Source: Comamonas granuli NBRC 101663 (lineage in GTDB: Bacteria > Pseudomonadota > Gammaproteobacteria > Burkholderiales > Burkholderiaceae_C). Taken from it: a stretch of DNA of 64,000 bases. The position numbers and the translations under genes are program-made. The stretch covers positions 372,001-436,000 of the forward strand of contig NZ_BBJX01000004.1 in the NCBI RefSeq assembly GCF_000739995.1, in the 5' to 3' direction. This document shows, in pieces, positions 22,710-31,124 of the stretch (positions are counted from its first letter, which is position 1; each line of letters starts with the position of its first letter). Below the pieces are notes generated by a model. It saw only the letters and a list, made by a program, of their open reading frames with translations. It was not told the origin of the DNA and searched no databases.

Positions 22710-25061
22710 ATGCAACAAACCTCCCCCCGTTCCCGGACGGTGTTTCGAGCCTGCGTCGTCAACGCTGTGCGCGAGGGCGAGGCGTTGATGCAGCAGCTGG
22801 TGCAGATCACGCGCGGAGCGCTCACCAGCCAGGAATCCGAGCTGCGCGACCTCGCGCGGCGCGACCTGGCGAGCGATGCGCTGCGCCTGCTCAACCAGCA
22901 CGAAGCGGCCATGCTCAAGGGCTATCCCATGGCCCTGCTGGAGATTTTTGCCGACGGTCCCGAGCCTGCCAAAACCAGCAAGGCCGATGCCACAGGGCTG
23001 GATTTTGGCGAGCTGTCGCTGCTGGACGAGGACGAGGTGCAGGCCCAGGTCGAGCTCTCGCGCGCCCAGCAACTGGCCGTGCATACCACCGAGGCCCAGC
23101 TCGCCGAACTCAATGGCCTGGTCAGTGCCGCCCAGGGGCTGCGCCGTGTACACCCGGAACGCAACCCGCTGCGGCCCGAGAACTACATCCGCGCCTTGCA
23201 GCAGGTGATTGCCGATACCGGCGTGGCGGCCCCCATCCGCGAGGCCTGGATGCAGCCCATGCGCACGCAATTGGGCAGCTTGCTCGTGGACGTGTACAAG
23301 CGTGCGGCGCAAAGCCTGCGCGACCAGGGCATTCAGCCCGTGGGCTATGGCGCTGCACCGGCCGGGGCCGGCCGCAGCGGTGCGGCCAGCCTGCATGGCG
23401 GCGGCTACGGCGCTGCCCCGTCCAGCCAGTGGGCCGGGACGGGGCACAGCGGCTATGCTGCGGCGGGAACAGGCTATGGACCGCCCGCCGGCTACGCGGG
23501 CTCGGGCTGGGCGGGTGACCCCGGCATGAGCGGCCTGGCCCCCGAAGCCGAGGAGGCGCTGCTCACCGTGGGCATACTGCGCCAGATGCTTGCAGGCGCA
23601 GGGGACCCTTACCCGCCGGTGTCCCTCCAGCCCTCGCTCGCCATGCCCGCAGCGCCCAGCCAGCGTGGGCCTGTGTACGGCGCGCCCGTGCCACCGGGCG
23701 GCGCCCACTACACCGACGTGAACGCCGCGGCCGCCGAGGCCATGGATGACATTGCCGAGCTCGAACGCCTCGTGGGGCGTCTGGCGGGCAGCACCCAGCC
23801 CACGGGGGGTTACCTCCACAGCGGCCACAGCGCCCCGCGCAGCCTGTATGGCGTGGTCTACGGACCTGCCGAGGCGGCGTCGCCCGCGCTTGCTGCCGAG
23901 GTCGTGGCCCGCATGGTGGACAACATCGCCCGCGATGCGCGCCTGCTGCCGCCGGTGCAGCGCGCCGTGCAGGGCATGGAGCCCGCCATTCGCAAGCTGG
24001 TGCGCCACGATACGCGCTTCTTCGGCGACGCCCGCCACCCCGCACGCCGCCTGCTCGATGAAGTCACGCAGCGCAGCCTGGCGTTCGCGGAGGAGGGCGC
24101 ACCAGGGTTTCGCAGCTTCATGCGCCTGGTGGAACAGGCGGTGGACCACCTGGCGCAAAAGCAGGACATCACCAGCCCGGCCCCCTTCGAGGCCGTGCTC
24201 AAGGCCCTGGAAAACGCCTGGGAGAAGCAGGAAAAAAAGCGCCAGGCCCACCGCGAGGCCGAGAAGCAGGCGCTGGTGCAGGCCGAGCAGCGCGAGCTGC
24301 TCGCCGAAAAAATCGCCGGCAATATCCGCAAGCTCACGGGCGTGGAGTCTGTGCCGGTCGATATCCTGGAATTCGCCACCGGCCCCTGGGCCCAGGTGGT
24401 GGCCCAGGCGCAATCGGGCGCGGCGGCGGGCGGCGAGGCCGACCCGGGCGGCTACCTGGCGCTGATCCCGGAGCTTTTCTGGAGCGTGCAGCCTGCCCTG
24501 GTCGGAGCCGACAAGGACCGCCTGGTGCACTGCATTCCGGGCATGCTCAGCAAGCTGCGCGAGGGGCTGCGCTCCATCGATCACCCCGCGGCACTCAGCA
24601 GTGCCTTCATCGAGCGTCTGGTGCTGCTGCACCAGCAGGTGCTCGAAGCCGTGCAGTCCCAGCAGGCGGCGCCCGATTCCGTGGCGCCGCCCATCACCCA
24701 CGAGGCCGATCTGGAGCCGCCGGCATCGGCTGACGCGGCGCTCGACGTGAACCTGGAAGAGCCCGGGCCGGCGACGCCTGCGGCGCCGGAGGAAGACCCG
24801 TTCTACATCGGCGCCTGGGTCGATCTGGTGAGCAATGGCAAGGTCGTGCGCACCCAACTCACCTGGGTCAGCCCGCACAACACCCTGTTCCTGTTCACCG
24901 GGGCCGATGGCAGCACCCAGTCGATGACACGGCGCATGCGCGACAAGCTCACCGCCGAGGGCCTGCTGCGCATTCTGCCGCGCCAGCATGTGGTGGACAG
25001 CGCCATTGATGCCATGGCCTCTGCCAGCCGCCGCAAGCGCTCCTCCTCGCGCGGCAAGTAA
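22710..25061 (+). CDS. DUF1631 family protein
   Basis: A 783-residue protein recognised as the DUF1631 family common in beta- and gammaproteobacteria; its function is not established. The N-terminal third is helical; residues about 210-280 are low-complexity, rich in glycine, alanine and tyrosine; the middle has repeated helical segments with a lysine/glutamate-rich stretch (about 505-540); and the C-terminal 90 residues hold the best conserved block (YIGAWVDLV ... TWVSPHNTLFLFT), which resembles a PilZ-like beta domain. No signal peptide is visible. It lies 44 bases after ettA on the same strand. Confidence 0.85.
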   Translation: MQQTSPRSRTVFRACVVNAVREGEALMQQLVQITRGALTSQESELRDLARRDLASDALRLLNQHEAAMLKGYPMALLEIFADGPEPAKTSKADATGLDFGELSLLDEDEVQAQVELSRAQQLAVHTTEAQLAELNGLVSAAQGLRRVHPERNPLRPENYIRALQQVIADTGVAAPIREAWMQPMRTQLGSLLVDVYKRAAQSLRDQGIQPVGYGAAPAGAGRSGAASLHGGGYGAAPSSQWAGTGHSGYAAAGTGYGPPAGYAGSGWAGDPGMSGLAPEAEEALLTVGILRQMLAGAGDPYPPVSLQPSLAMPAAPSQRGPVYGAPVPPGGAHYTDVNAAAAEAMDDIAELERLVGRLAGSTQPTGGYLHSGHSAPRSLYGVVYGPAEAASPALAAEVVARMVDNIARDARLLPPVQRAVQGMEPAIRKLVRHDTRFFGDARHPARRLLDEVTQRSLAFAEEGAPGFRSFMRLVEQAVDHLAQKQDITSPAPFEAVLKALENAWEKQEKKRQAHREAEKQALVQAEQRELLAEKIAGNIRKLTGVESVPVDILEFATGPWAQVVAQAQSGAAAGGEADPGGYLALIPELFWSVQPALVGADKDRLVHCIPGMLSKLREGLRSIDHPAALSSAFIERLVLLHQQVLEAVQSQQAAPDSVAPPITHEADLEPPASADAALDVNLEEPGPATPAAPEEDPFYIGAWVDLVSNGKVVRTQLTWVSPHNTLFLFTGADGSTQSMTRRMRDKLTAEGLLRILPRQHVVDSAIDAMASASRRKRSSSRGK

Positions 25062-25070
25062 AAAGGCGCT

Positions 25071-26084
25071 TCAGGCGCTGCGCTGGCCCCAGGTGGCATC
25101 GCCCAGCCCGGGCAGATGCAGGCCCTGCGGCGTGGTCACACTGCGTGCGGCCTGCACGGCGCGCAGGGTGGCGCGGGCCACGGCTTCGGCGGCCATGGTG
25201 GCGAGCAGCAGCATGCCGGGGTGGCGCCCCGCACGGCCGGTGCCCAGGGCAAACAGGGTGTCGCCATCCAACTGCGTGTGCACCGGGTTGATGCTGCGCG
25301 CCAGCCCGTCGTGCCCGGCCACGGCCAGGCGCTGCGCCTGCGCCTTGGTGAGCACCGCGTCGGTGGCGATGACGCCGATGGTGGTGTTCGTGCCCGCCAG
25401 CAGGGACTGCGCCAGCGCGCCGCGCAGCAGCGCGCGCCGGGTGTCGGCCAGGTGCAGGCCGTCGGCCGTGCGCGCGCCGGCCACGGGGCGTGCGGTATCG
25501 GGGTCGAGCACGTCGCCCACGGCGTTGCAGGCGATCAGGGCGCCCACGGTGACGCCATCGACGCTCACCGAGGCGCTGCCTATGCCGCCCTTCATGGCCC
25601 GCTGCATGCCGAACATCTTGCCCACGCTGGCGCCGGCCCCGGCACCCACGTTGCCCTCCGGCGGGTCGGCCGTGCCCGCCGCGGCGCAGGCGGCATAGCC
25701 GGCAGCGGCGTCGGGACGCACGCGCATGTCGCCCACCATCAGGTCGAACAGCACAGCCGCCGGCACCAGCGGCAGACGGCCGACGCCCACGTCCAGGCCC
25801 ACGCCTTGCTCCTCAAGCCAGCGCACGGCGCCGGTGGCGGCCTCCAGGCCCCAGGCGCTGCCGCCCGCGAGCACTACGGCGTGCACCCGGTCCACCAGAT
25901 GGCAGGGGTCGAGCAGATCGGTTTCGCGCGTGCCGGGCGCCGCACCGCGCACATCGACACCGGCCACGGCGCCCTCGCGCACCACGACCACGCTGCAGCC
26001 CGTGGGTCGGCGTGCATCGGTGAAATGGCCCACCTCGATGCCCGCCACGCGGGTGATGCTGCCCGGGTCGGTGTGCGGATTCAT
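25071..26084 (-). CDS. P1 family (DmpA/S58-type) aminopeptidase
   Basis: A 337-residue N-terminal nucleophile hydrolase of the P1/DmpA family. Features include GSITRVAGIEVGH at the start, LAGGSAWGLEA, KGGIGSAS, and AGTNTTIGVIATDA near residue 240, where family members self-cleave to expose a serine or threonine nucleophile. Relatives release N-terminal amino acids, including D-residues and beta-peptides. The start at 26084 overlaps the stop of the upstream DUF411 gene by four bases, so the two are translationally coupled. A convergent DUF1631 gene ends 9 bases away. Confidence 0.9.
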   Translation of the reverse strand: MNPHTDPGSITRVAGIEVGHFTDARRPTGCSVVVVREGAVAGVDVRGAAPGTRETDLLDPCHLVDRVHAVVLAGGSAWGLEAATGAVRWLEEQGVGLDVGVGRLPLVPAAVLFDLMVGDMRVRPDAAAGYAACAAAGTADPPEGNVGAGAGASVGKMFGMQRAMKGGIGSASVSVDGVTVGALIACNAVGDVLDPDTARPVAGARTADGLHLADTRRALLRGALAQSLLAGTNTTIGVIATDAVLTKAQAQRLAVAGHDGLARSINPVHTQLDGDTLFALGTGRAGRHPGMLLLATMAAEAVARATLRAVQAARSVTTPQGLHLPGLGDATWGQRSA

Positions 26085-26608
26085 GCGCGCGGCTTGCCGT
26101 GGTAGCTGCTGAAAACGCGCGTGCTGCCGTCGCGCGCCACGAGCAGCACATCGTAGGGGTCGCGCCGGTTGCCGTAGACGGGCCCGTCCATGCCCGGCGA
26201 GCCCACGGGCATGCCCGGCACGGCCAGGCCCAGGGCCTGGGGTTTTTGCTGCAGCAGGCGGCGCACATCGGCAGCCGGCACATGGCCCTCGATCAGGTAG
26301 CCCCCCACCAGCGCCGTGTGGCAGGAGCCGAGCTGCGACGGCAGGCCCAGGCGCGCGCGCACCGCCGCATTGCCCGTGGGGTGCACGGTGAAGACGAAAC
26401 CCTGCGCCTGCATGTGCTCGACCCAGTCCTGGCAGCAGCCGCACTGCGGGTCTTTCCACAGTTCCACGGGCGTGGACTGGGGTGCGGCGGCCAGCGCTAC
26501 CGGGCCCAGGGCGGCCAGGGCCATGCCCGCTCCCACAGCAGGAAGGGCGGCGGCCAGCCATTGGCGGCGGCCTGGAATGTGGGGGGAAAGCGTGTGCAAG
26601 GGGCTCAT
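26081..26608 (-). CDS. DUF411 family exported metal-binding protein
   Basis: A 175-residue exported protein with an N-terminal twin-arginine-like signal (GRRQWLAAAL) cleaved after ALAAA. The DUF411 signature is complete: DPQCGCCQDWVEHM, LGSCHTALVGGYLIEGHVPAADVRR-type segment, and VPGMPVGSPGM. The CxCC motif and methionine-rich end suggest copper or other soft-metal binding in the periplasm; relatives occur in metal resistance loci. It is coupled by a four-base overlap to the P1 peptidase gene. Confidence 0.9.
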   Translation of the reverse strand: MSPLHTLSPHIPGRRQWLAAALPAVGAGMALAALGPVALAAAPQSTPVELWKDPQCGCCQDWVEHMQAQGFVFTVHPTGNAAVRARLGLPSQLGSCHTALVGGYLIEGHVPAADVRRLLQQKPQALGLAVPGMPVGSPGMDGPVYGNRRDPYDVLLVARDGSTRVFSSYHGKPRA

Positions 26609-26722
26609 GTCAAGGACTCTGGTGTGCAGGCGCAGCCTGCGGGGGTGGGGCAGGGCAGGGCCCTGCGCGGCAGGGGCCCGTCCGTCTCTTGCGAGGCGGC
26701 GGGGGCGGAAATGGTTCCCTTC

Positions 26723-27391
26723 TCAGGTGCCCGTGTAGCGCCCGGGCCGGTGGTTGAGAGCCAGGATGAGGTTCAAGGCCACGGCGCCAAGCACCGACCA
26801 GGCGACGCGCGCAGGCTCCACCACCGCCAGGGCCAGCAGCACGATACCGCAGTCCACGGCCATCTGCACCTTGCCCGCACGCCAGCCGTAGCGGTCCTGC
26901 AGATACAGCGCGGCGATGCCTATGCCGCCCAGGCTGCAGCGGTGGCGAAACAGGGCCAGAAAGCCCGTGCCCATGGTCAAGCCACCGGCCAGGGCAGCGT
27001 ACAGGGGGTCGATGTGCGCGACCTGCAGGAAACGGGCCTGCACCTCGGTCACCAGCGACAGCAGCAGCACGGCCGCAAAGGTCTTGAGCGTGAACTCGCG
27101 CCCGAGCTTGCGCAGCGCCAGCCAGTAGAACGGCAGGTTGAGCACGAAGAAGACCTTGCCGAAGCCTATGCCCGTGGCGTAGTGCAGCAGAAAGGCCAGC
27201 CCCGCCGTACCGCCCGTGAGCAGGCCTGCGCTGGAGAAAAAGGCCACGCCGACGGAGATCATCAACACGCCCGTGAAGATGGCCACGGTGTCTTCGGTAG
27301 CGCTGTGGGGGGCGGCGGCGGGTGGGGCTGGGGCAGTCATCGGCAGGGTGTTCGGGTGAGCCAGGGATTGGAACACGGGCGGCGTGCTCAT
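26723..27391 (-). CDS. YitT family membrane protein
   Basis: An inner membrane protein of about 205-222 residues with five or six hydrophobic segments, matching the YitT/DUF161 type (LTGGTAGLAFLLHYATGIGFGKVFF and later GTGFLALFRHRCSLGG). The function of the family is not established. Two starts are possible: ATG at 27391, which overlaps the stop of the upstream gene by four bases, and ATG at 27340. Neither has a strong ribosome binding site; I chose 27391 because overlapping starts are common in this genome. Confidence 0.82.
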   Translation of the reverse strand: MSTPPVFQSLAHPNTLPMTAPAPPAAAPHSATEDTVAIFTGVLMISVGVAFFSSAGLLTGGTAGLAFLLHYATGIGFGKVFFVLNLPFYWLALRKLGREFTLKTFAAVLLLSLVTEVQARFLQVAHIDPLYAALAGGLTMGTGFLALFRHRCSLGGIGIAALYLQDRYGWRAGKVQMAVDCGIVLLALAVVEPARVAWSVLGAVALNLILALNHRPGRYTGT

Positions 27392-28008
27392 TCCACCCAG
27401 GCCGCTTCCACATAGACGAGCTCGCAGGCTCCGGCGCCGCTGTCGGTGCGTGACAGCGAGCTGTTCCAGCGCCAGCCGCTGGGGTGCGTGATGTTCACCA
27501 GCTTGCCCTGTAGCCGGATGTAGCGCCCCGCGCGCGCCTGCTCCAGGGCCTGGCGCACGGCGGGGTTGGCCGGGATCATGTGCATATTGGACGAGGTGGC
27601 GATGATCTCGTCCGGCGGAATGGGTGGCCGGTCGGGCCAGGAATAGCGGTACCAGCGCCCGCCCTGGGTGATGTGCAAGGCCTGGTAGACCGCGGGCTCG
27701 GTCATGCGCTTCCAGCCCAGGGCCAGGTCCATGGGCGAGAGCTCCGCCTCGCGGCCCAGGCGGTAATCCTCCCGCCCCAGGATGCGCGCGCGCACGGCGA
27801 ACTCGGCCACGGGGTGCACCTGGTAGGCACCCAGCGGAAAAGGGCGGGCGCTCGTGGGCTCCTGCACCGGCTCGGCGGCAAAGCTCTGCTGCGCCAGCGC
27901 AAGGCCCGAACCGATCCTCTGGGGCGCGGTGCGCGCGCGCCAGGTGTCGGCCGCGAAGAACAGTCCGGTCAGCAGTGCACCGATCACCAGCATGGAGCGC
28001 AATGTCAT
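27388..28008 (-). CDS. Hypothetical membrane-anchored protein
   Basis: A 206-residue protein with a single N-terminal hydrophobic segment (MLVIGALLTGLFFAA) that acts as a signal or anchor. The rest is soluble and presumably periplasmic, with HPVAEFAVRARILGRE, DLALGWKRM and SSNMHMIPAN segments. I do not recognise a catalytic motif. The ATG at 28008 is chosen because it directly precedes the hydrophobic segment. It is divergent from the MerR gene and overlaps the YitT-family gene start. Confidence 0.8.
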   Translation of the reverse strand: MTLRSMLVIGALLTGLFFAADTWRARTAPQRIGSGLALAQQSFAAEPVQEPTSARPFPLGAYQVHPVAEFAVRARILGREDYRLGREAELSPMDLALGWKRMTEPAVYQALHITQGGRWYRYSWPDRPPIPPDEIIATSSNMHMIPANPAVRQALEQARAGRYIRLQGKLVNITHPSGWRWNSSLSRTDSGAGACELVYVEAAWVE

Positions 28009-28084
28009 GGCGGCGATTGGACCACGATGCTGGCATGATGGCCGGGCCTTTGCCGCCAGTCCACCCCGCCATTCCACCGTGAGC

Positions 28085-28543
28085 ATGTCCCTTTCTGCCC
28101 CCAGCCTGCGCATCGGCGACGCCGCCCGCCTCTCGGGCGTGACGGCCGCCAACATCCGCTACTACGAGCGCGAAGGGCTGCTGCCGCCCGGCGCACGCAG
28201 CAGCAACCGCTACCGGCTCTACAGCCAGGCCGACGTGCACCGGCTGCGCCTGATCCGGCTGTGCCGGGCCATGGACATGTCGCTGGACGAGGTGCGCACG
28301 CTGCTCGCCCTGGACCTGCGCTCCCAGGCCGATTGCGACGCGGCCTGCGCCGCCATCGACGGGCATCTGGAGCATGTGCGCGAACGGCTGGCGGAGCTGC
28401 AGGCCCTGGAGCGCAGCCTGCTCGCGCTGCGCAACTCCTGCGACGGCACTGGCACCCACTGCGGCATCATCGAAGCGCTGCACGCCCAGGCGGATGCGCA
28501 GGACGCCCCGGCACGCCCCGGCCAGCACCTGCGGCATGTGTGA
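28085..28543 (+). CDS. MerR family regulator (CadR/PbrR-like)
   Basis: A 152-residue MerR-type activator: N-terminal winged helix (LRIGDAARLSGVTAANIRYYEREGLLPP), dimerisation helix and a C-terminal metal loop. Cysteines in ADCDAAC near residue 80 and in SCDGTGTHCGII near residue 118 fit the three-cysteine pattern of cadmium/lead sensors. No cognate efflux ATPase lies next to it; the divergent neighbour is an unknown membrane-anchored gene. A DUF411 gene is two genes away. Confidence 0.85.
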   Translation: MSLSAPSLRIGDAARLSGVTAANIRYYEREGLLPPGARSSNRYRLYSQADVHRLRLIRLCRAMDMSLDEVRTLLALDLRSQADCDAACAAIDGHLEHVRERLAELQALERSLLALRNSCDGTGTHCGIIEALHAQADAQDAPARPGQHLRHV

Positions 28544-28544
28544 T

Positions 28545-28606
28545 GCTATTTATTTGCTAGCTGCCAGCGCTTACCAGTCAAGCGCTTGAGTCGTATTTTT
28601 GCCTTG
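28545..28606. repeat. Intergenic inverted-repeat family copy
   Basis: TGCTATTTATTTGCTAGCTGCCAGCGCTT, a short spacer and AAGCGCTTGAG followed by T-rich DNA. This is one of the clearest copies of the family and lies between the MerR gene and the MlaE-type permease gene. Confidence 0.65.
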
Positions 28607-28624
28607 AAACTCCATGCTGCCGCT

Positions 28625-29437
28625 ATGATGCGCCCCATGCCCTCTCGCCGCGCATCGCCCGACCTGCCTACCCGCCTGTGGCGGTCCGTGCAGCGCTGGG
28701 TGCGGGCCTGGGGCCGCATCGTGTACCTGGGCGCGGTGGTCCTGGTGCTGGCGCTCTCGCCGTCGAGCTACGCGGGTGCGGCGCGCAGGCCGCTGCTGCG
28801 CCACCTCTACTTGGAGACCGCGCCCATCCTCCCCGGGTTCACCGTGCTGGCGGCGCTGCTGAGCCTGGTGCTCACGCGCATCGTCGTGGTCACGGCGCTG
28901 AGCTATGGGCTCACGGCCTATGCGCTCGAGATGGTGATCCGCGTGCTGGTGCTCGAGCTCATCCCGCTCACGGCGGCGCTGTTCGTCGCCCTGCGCTGCA
29001 CCATCCCGGCCGGCGCGCAGCTCGCGGCGCTGCGCCGGGCGGGCCGCTTCGACGCCCTGCGCCGCGCCGGGGCCGACCCCGTGCGTGTGGAGCTGCTGCC
29101 GCGCGTGGCAGCGGGCATGTTCGCGTGCATCACGCTCGCCGCGCTGTCGTGCGTGGTGGCCCTGGCCATGGCCTACCTGGGGGTGTATGGCTTCAACCTG
29201 GCCGGACTGCCCAGCTACACGCGCATGTTCGGCCATGTGTTCTCCCCCGCGGTGACGCTGGTCTTCGGCATCAAGACCCTGCTGTCGAGCCTGGCGGTGG
29301 CGCTCATCCCCACGGCGTCGCGCATGGACGGCGACGCGAGCGTACCGGAACAGGAGAGCGAGCTCGGCGGCCTGGCGCGCATGTTCGCCGTGCTGCTGCT
29401 GATCGAGGTCGCCTCGCTCGTGGGCAACTACTATTGA
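28625..29437 (+). CDS. MlaE family ABC permease
   Basis: A 270-residue inner membrane permease of the MlaE type, with five or six hydrophobic segments and the family core (about residues 85-250). MlaE with MlaD-type MCE proteins moves phospholipids or other lipids between membranes. Starts are clustered at 28625, 28628 and 28637; an upstream start would lie inside the repeat copy. The next gene encodes an MCE protein, but no MlaF-type ATPase is encoded in this cluster. Confidence 0.88.
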   Translation: MMRPMPSRRASPDLPTRLWRSVQRWVRAWGRIVYLGAVVLVLALSPSSYAGAARRPLLRHLYLETAPILPGFTVLAALLSLVLTRIVVVTALSYGLTAYALEMVIRVLVLELIPLTAALFVALRCTIPAGAQLAALRRAGRFDALRRAGADPVRVELLPRVAAGMFACITLAALSCVVALAMAYLGVYGFNLAGLPSYTRMFGHVFSPAVTLVFGIKTLLSSLAVALIPTASRMDGDASVPEQESELGGLARMFAVLLLIEVASLVGNYY

Positions 29438-29442
29438 CGGCG

Positions 29443-30426
29443 ATGACGAACCGCTCCGACACCCCGGCGCCCGACACCGATGCCGCCCTGCTGCGGCCCG
29501 TGGCGCACCTGGAACTCAAGGCCGCGGCGCTGCTGCTGTTCACGCTGGCGCTGATCGTGGGCTCGGCCCTGTACCTGCTGTATGCGCGCGGCGCCTTCGA
29601 GCCCACCCAGACCCTGGTGCTCGTGGCCGACGACTCCGAGGGCGTGGTGGTCGGCATGGACATGACGTTTTCCGGCTTCCCCATCGGGCGGGTGCGGCGC
29701 ATCGAGCTGGCCGACGAGGGCAATGCGCGCATTGTCATCGACGTGGCGCGCAAGGATGCGCACTGGCTGCGCGTCTCCAGCGTGTTCACACTCGTGCGCG
29801 GCATCGTGGGCGGTACGGCCATCCGCGCCTACTCCGGCGTGCTCGACGACCCGGCGCTGCCCGATGGCGCCGTGCGGCCGGTGCTGCGCGGTGATGCCAC
29901 GGCCGAGATCCCGCAGCTCATGGCCACGGCACGCGAACTGCTGGCCAACCTCCAGGCCTTGACGGCCCAGGACGCGGCCCTGGCCTCCAGCCTGGGGCAG
30001 GTGCGCCAGCTCACCGAGCGCCTCAACGGCCCGGGCGGCGCGCTGCAGGTGCTCATGGGCAACGCGCAGGATGCCCGCAAGATCGTGCTCGCCCTCGAGC
30101 GCGCCAATGCCGTGCTGGCCCGCCTGGACGGCCTGGCCGCCAAGGCCGACACCCAGGTGTTCGGCGCCACAGGCCTGCTGCCCGAAATGCAGGCCACCGT
30201 GGCGCAGCTCGGCAGCCTGCTGGGCGACACGCGCGCCAGTCTCAAAAAGGTCGATGCCGTGCTGGCCGAAGCCCAGGCCGTGGGCGCGAATGTGCGCGAG
30301 GGCACGGCCGACCTGGGCGCCCTGCGCGCCGAGGTGGAGGCCAACCTGCGCAAGATCGACCAGTTGGTGGGCGACATCCAGCGCAAGTGGCCGTTTGCCA
30401 GCGATACGGAGCTGCGACTGCCATGA
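29443..30426 (+). CDS. MlaD/MCE domain lipid-binding protein
   Basis: A 327-residue protein with one N-terminal membrane helix (about residues 25-47) followed by an MCE domain (about 55-135, SEGVVVGMDMTFSGFPIGRV) and a long alpha-helical tail to the C-terminus. Such proteins form hexameric rings in the periplasm that carry lipids. It lies 5 bases after the permease and its stop overlaps the next gene by four bases. Confidence 0.9.
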   Translation: MTNRSDTPAPDTDAALLRPVAHLELKAAALLLFTLALIVGSALYLLYARGAFEPTQTLVLVADDSEGVVVGMDMTFSGFPIGRVRRIELADEGNARIVIDVARKDAHWLRVSSVFTLVRGIVGGTAIRAYSGVLDDPALPDGAVRPVLRGDATAEIPQLMATARELLANLQALTAQDAALASSLGQVRQLTERLNGPGGALQVLMGNAQDARKIVLALERANAVLARLDGLAAKADTQVFGATGLLPEMQATVAQLGSLLGDTRASLKKVDAVLAEAQAVGANVREGTADLGALRAEVEANLRKIDQLVGDIQRKWPFASDTELRLP

Positions 30427-31124
30427 GACACGACCCGCCCGCCACGGCATGGGGCCGGCGCCTGGCACGCGCTGCCGGGCTGGCGGGCTGCGCGCTGCTC
30501 GCCGCCTGTGCCAGCCGGCCTGCTGTGCCGGACTGGCAAACCCAGGCCCATGGTGCGGCGCAGCGCGCGGTGCAGGCCTACCTCGATGGCTCCGAGCGCG
30601 TGGCCCGGCAGGAGTGGAGCCGCGCCCGGGAACAGGTGGCCCGCACCGGCGATCCCGGCCTCATGGCGCGGCTCGAACTGCTGCACTGCGCCGCCCAGGC
30701 CGCCAGCGTGGTACCCGAGGCCTGCAGCCGCTTCGAGGCGCTGCGGGCCGACGCCGCGGCGCCCGAAAAGGCCTATGCCGCCTATCTGGCAGGGCAGCCG
30801 CTGGGCGCCGGGGCGGTGGCGCTGCTGCCGCCCGCGCAGCAGGCCGTGGCCCGCGCCGCTCCCGGACAGGCGGATGCCCAGGTGGCCGCCCTGGAGGACC
30901 CGCTGGCGCAACTGGTGGCCGCGGGCGTGCTGCTGCGCCGCGGGCAGCTCACCCCGCATCTGGCGCAGATAGCCGTGGATACCGCCTCGCGCCAGGGCTG
31001 GCGTCGCCCCCTGCTGGCCTGGCTGGGGGTGCAACTGCGGCTGGCAGAGCAGGGCGGCGCGGCAGAGCAGGCCGCGCGCGTGCGCCGCCGCATGGATGTC
31101 GTGGAGCAGGGGGGACACCCGTGA
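30423..31124 (+). CDS. Hypothetical lipoprotein in the MCE operon
   Basis: A 233-residue protein with a lipobox (LLAACAS, cysteine near residue 30) and an alanine-rich, mostly helical mature part resembling a tetratricopeptide-like arrangement (AVQAYLDGSERVARQEWSRAREQ, then short repeats). I see no catalytic motif. It could be the outer membrane partner of the MCE system. ATGA overlap with the MCE gene and GTGA overlap with the next gene indicate tight coupling. Confidence 0.8.
   Translation: MRHDPPATAWGRRLARAAGLAGCALLAACASRPAVPDWQTQAHGAAQRAVQAYLDGSERVARQEWSRAREQVARTGDPGLMARLELLHCAAQAASVVPEACSRFEALRADAAAPEKAYAAYLAGQPLGAGAVALLPPAQQAVARAAPGQADAQVAALEDPLAQLVAAGVLLRRGQLTPHLAQIAVDTASRQGWRRPLLAWLGVQLRLAEQGGAAEQAARVRRRMDVVEQGGHP

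Noticed and set aside
26723-28537. A 604-codon minus-strand frame that could be a fusion protein
   Set aside because: Only its last third is the YitT-type protein; the rest is out-of-frame reading of the neighbouring membrane-anchored gene and the MerR region.
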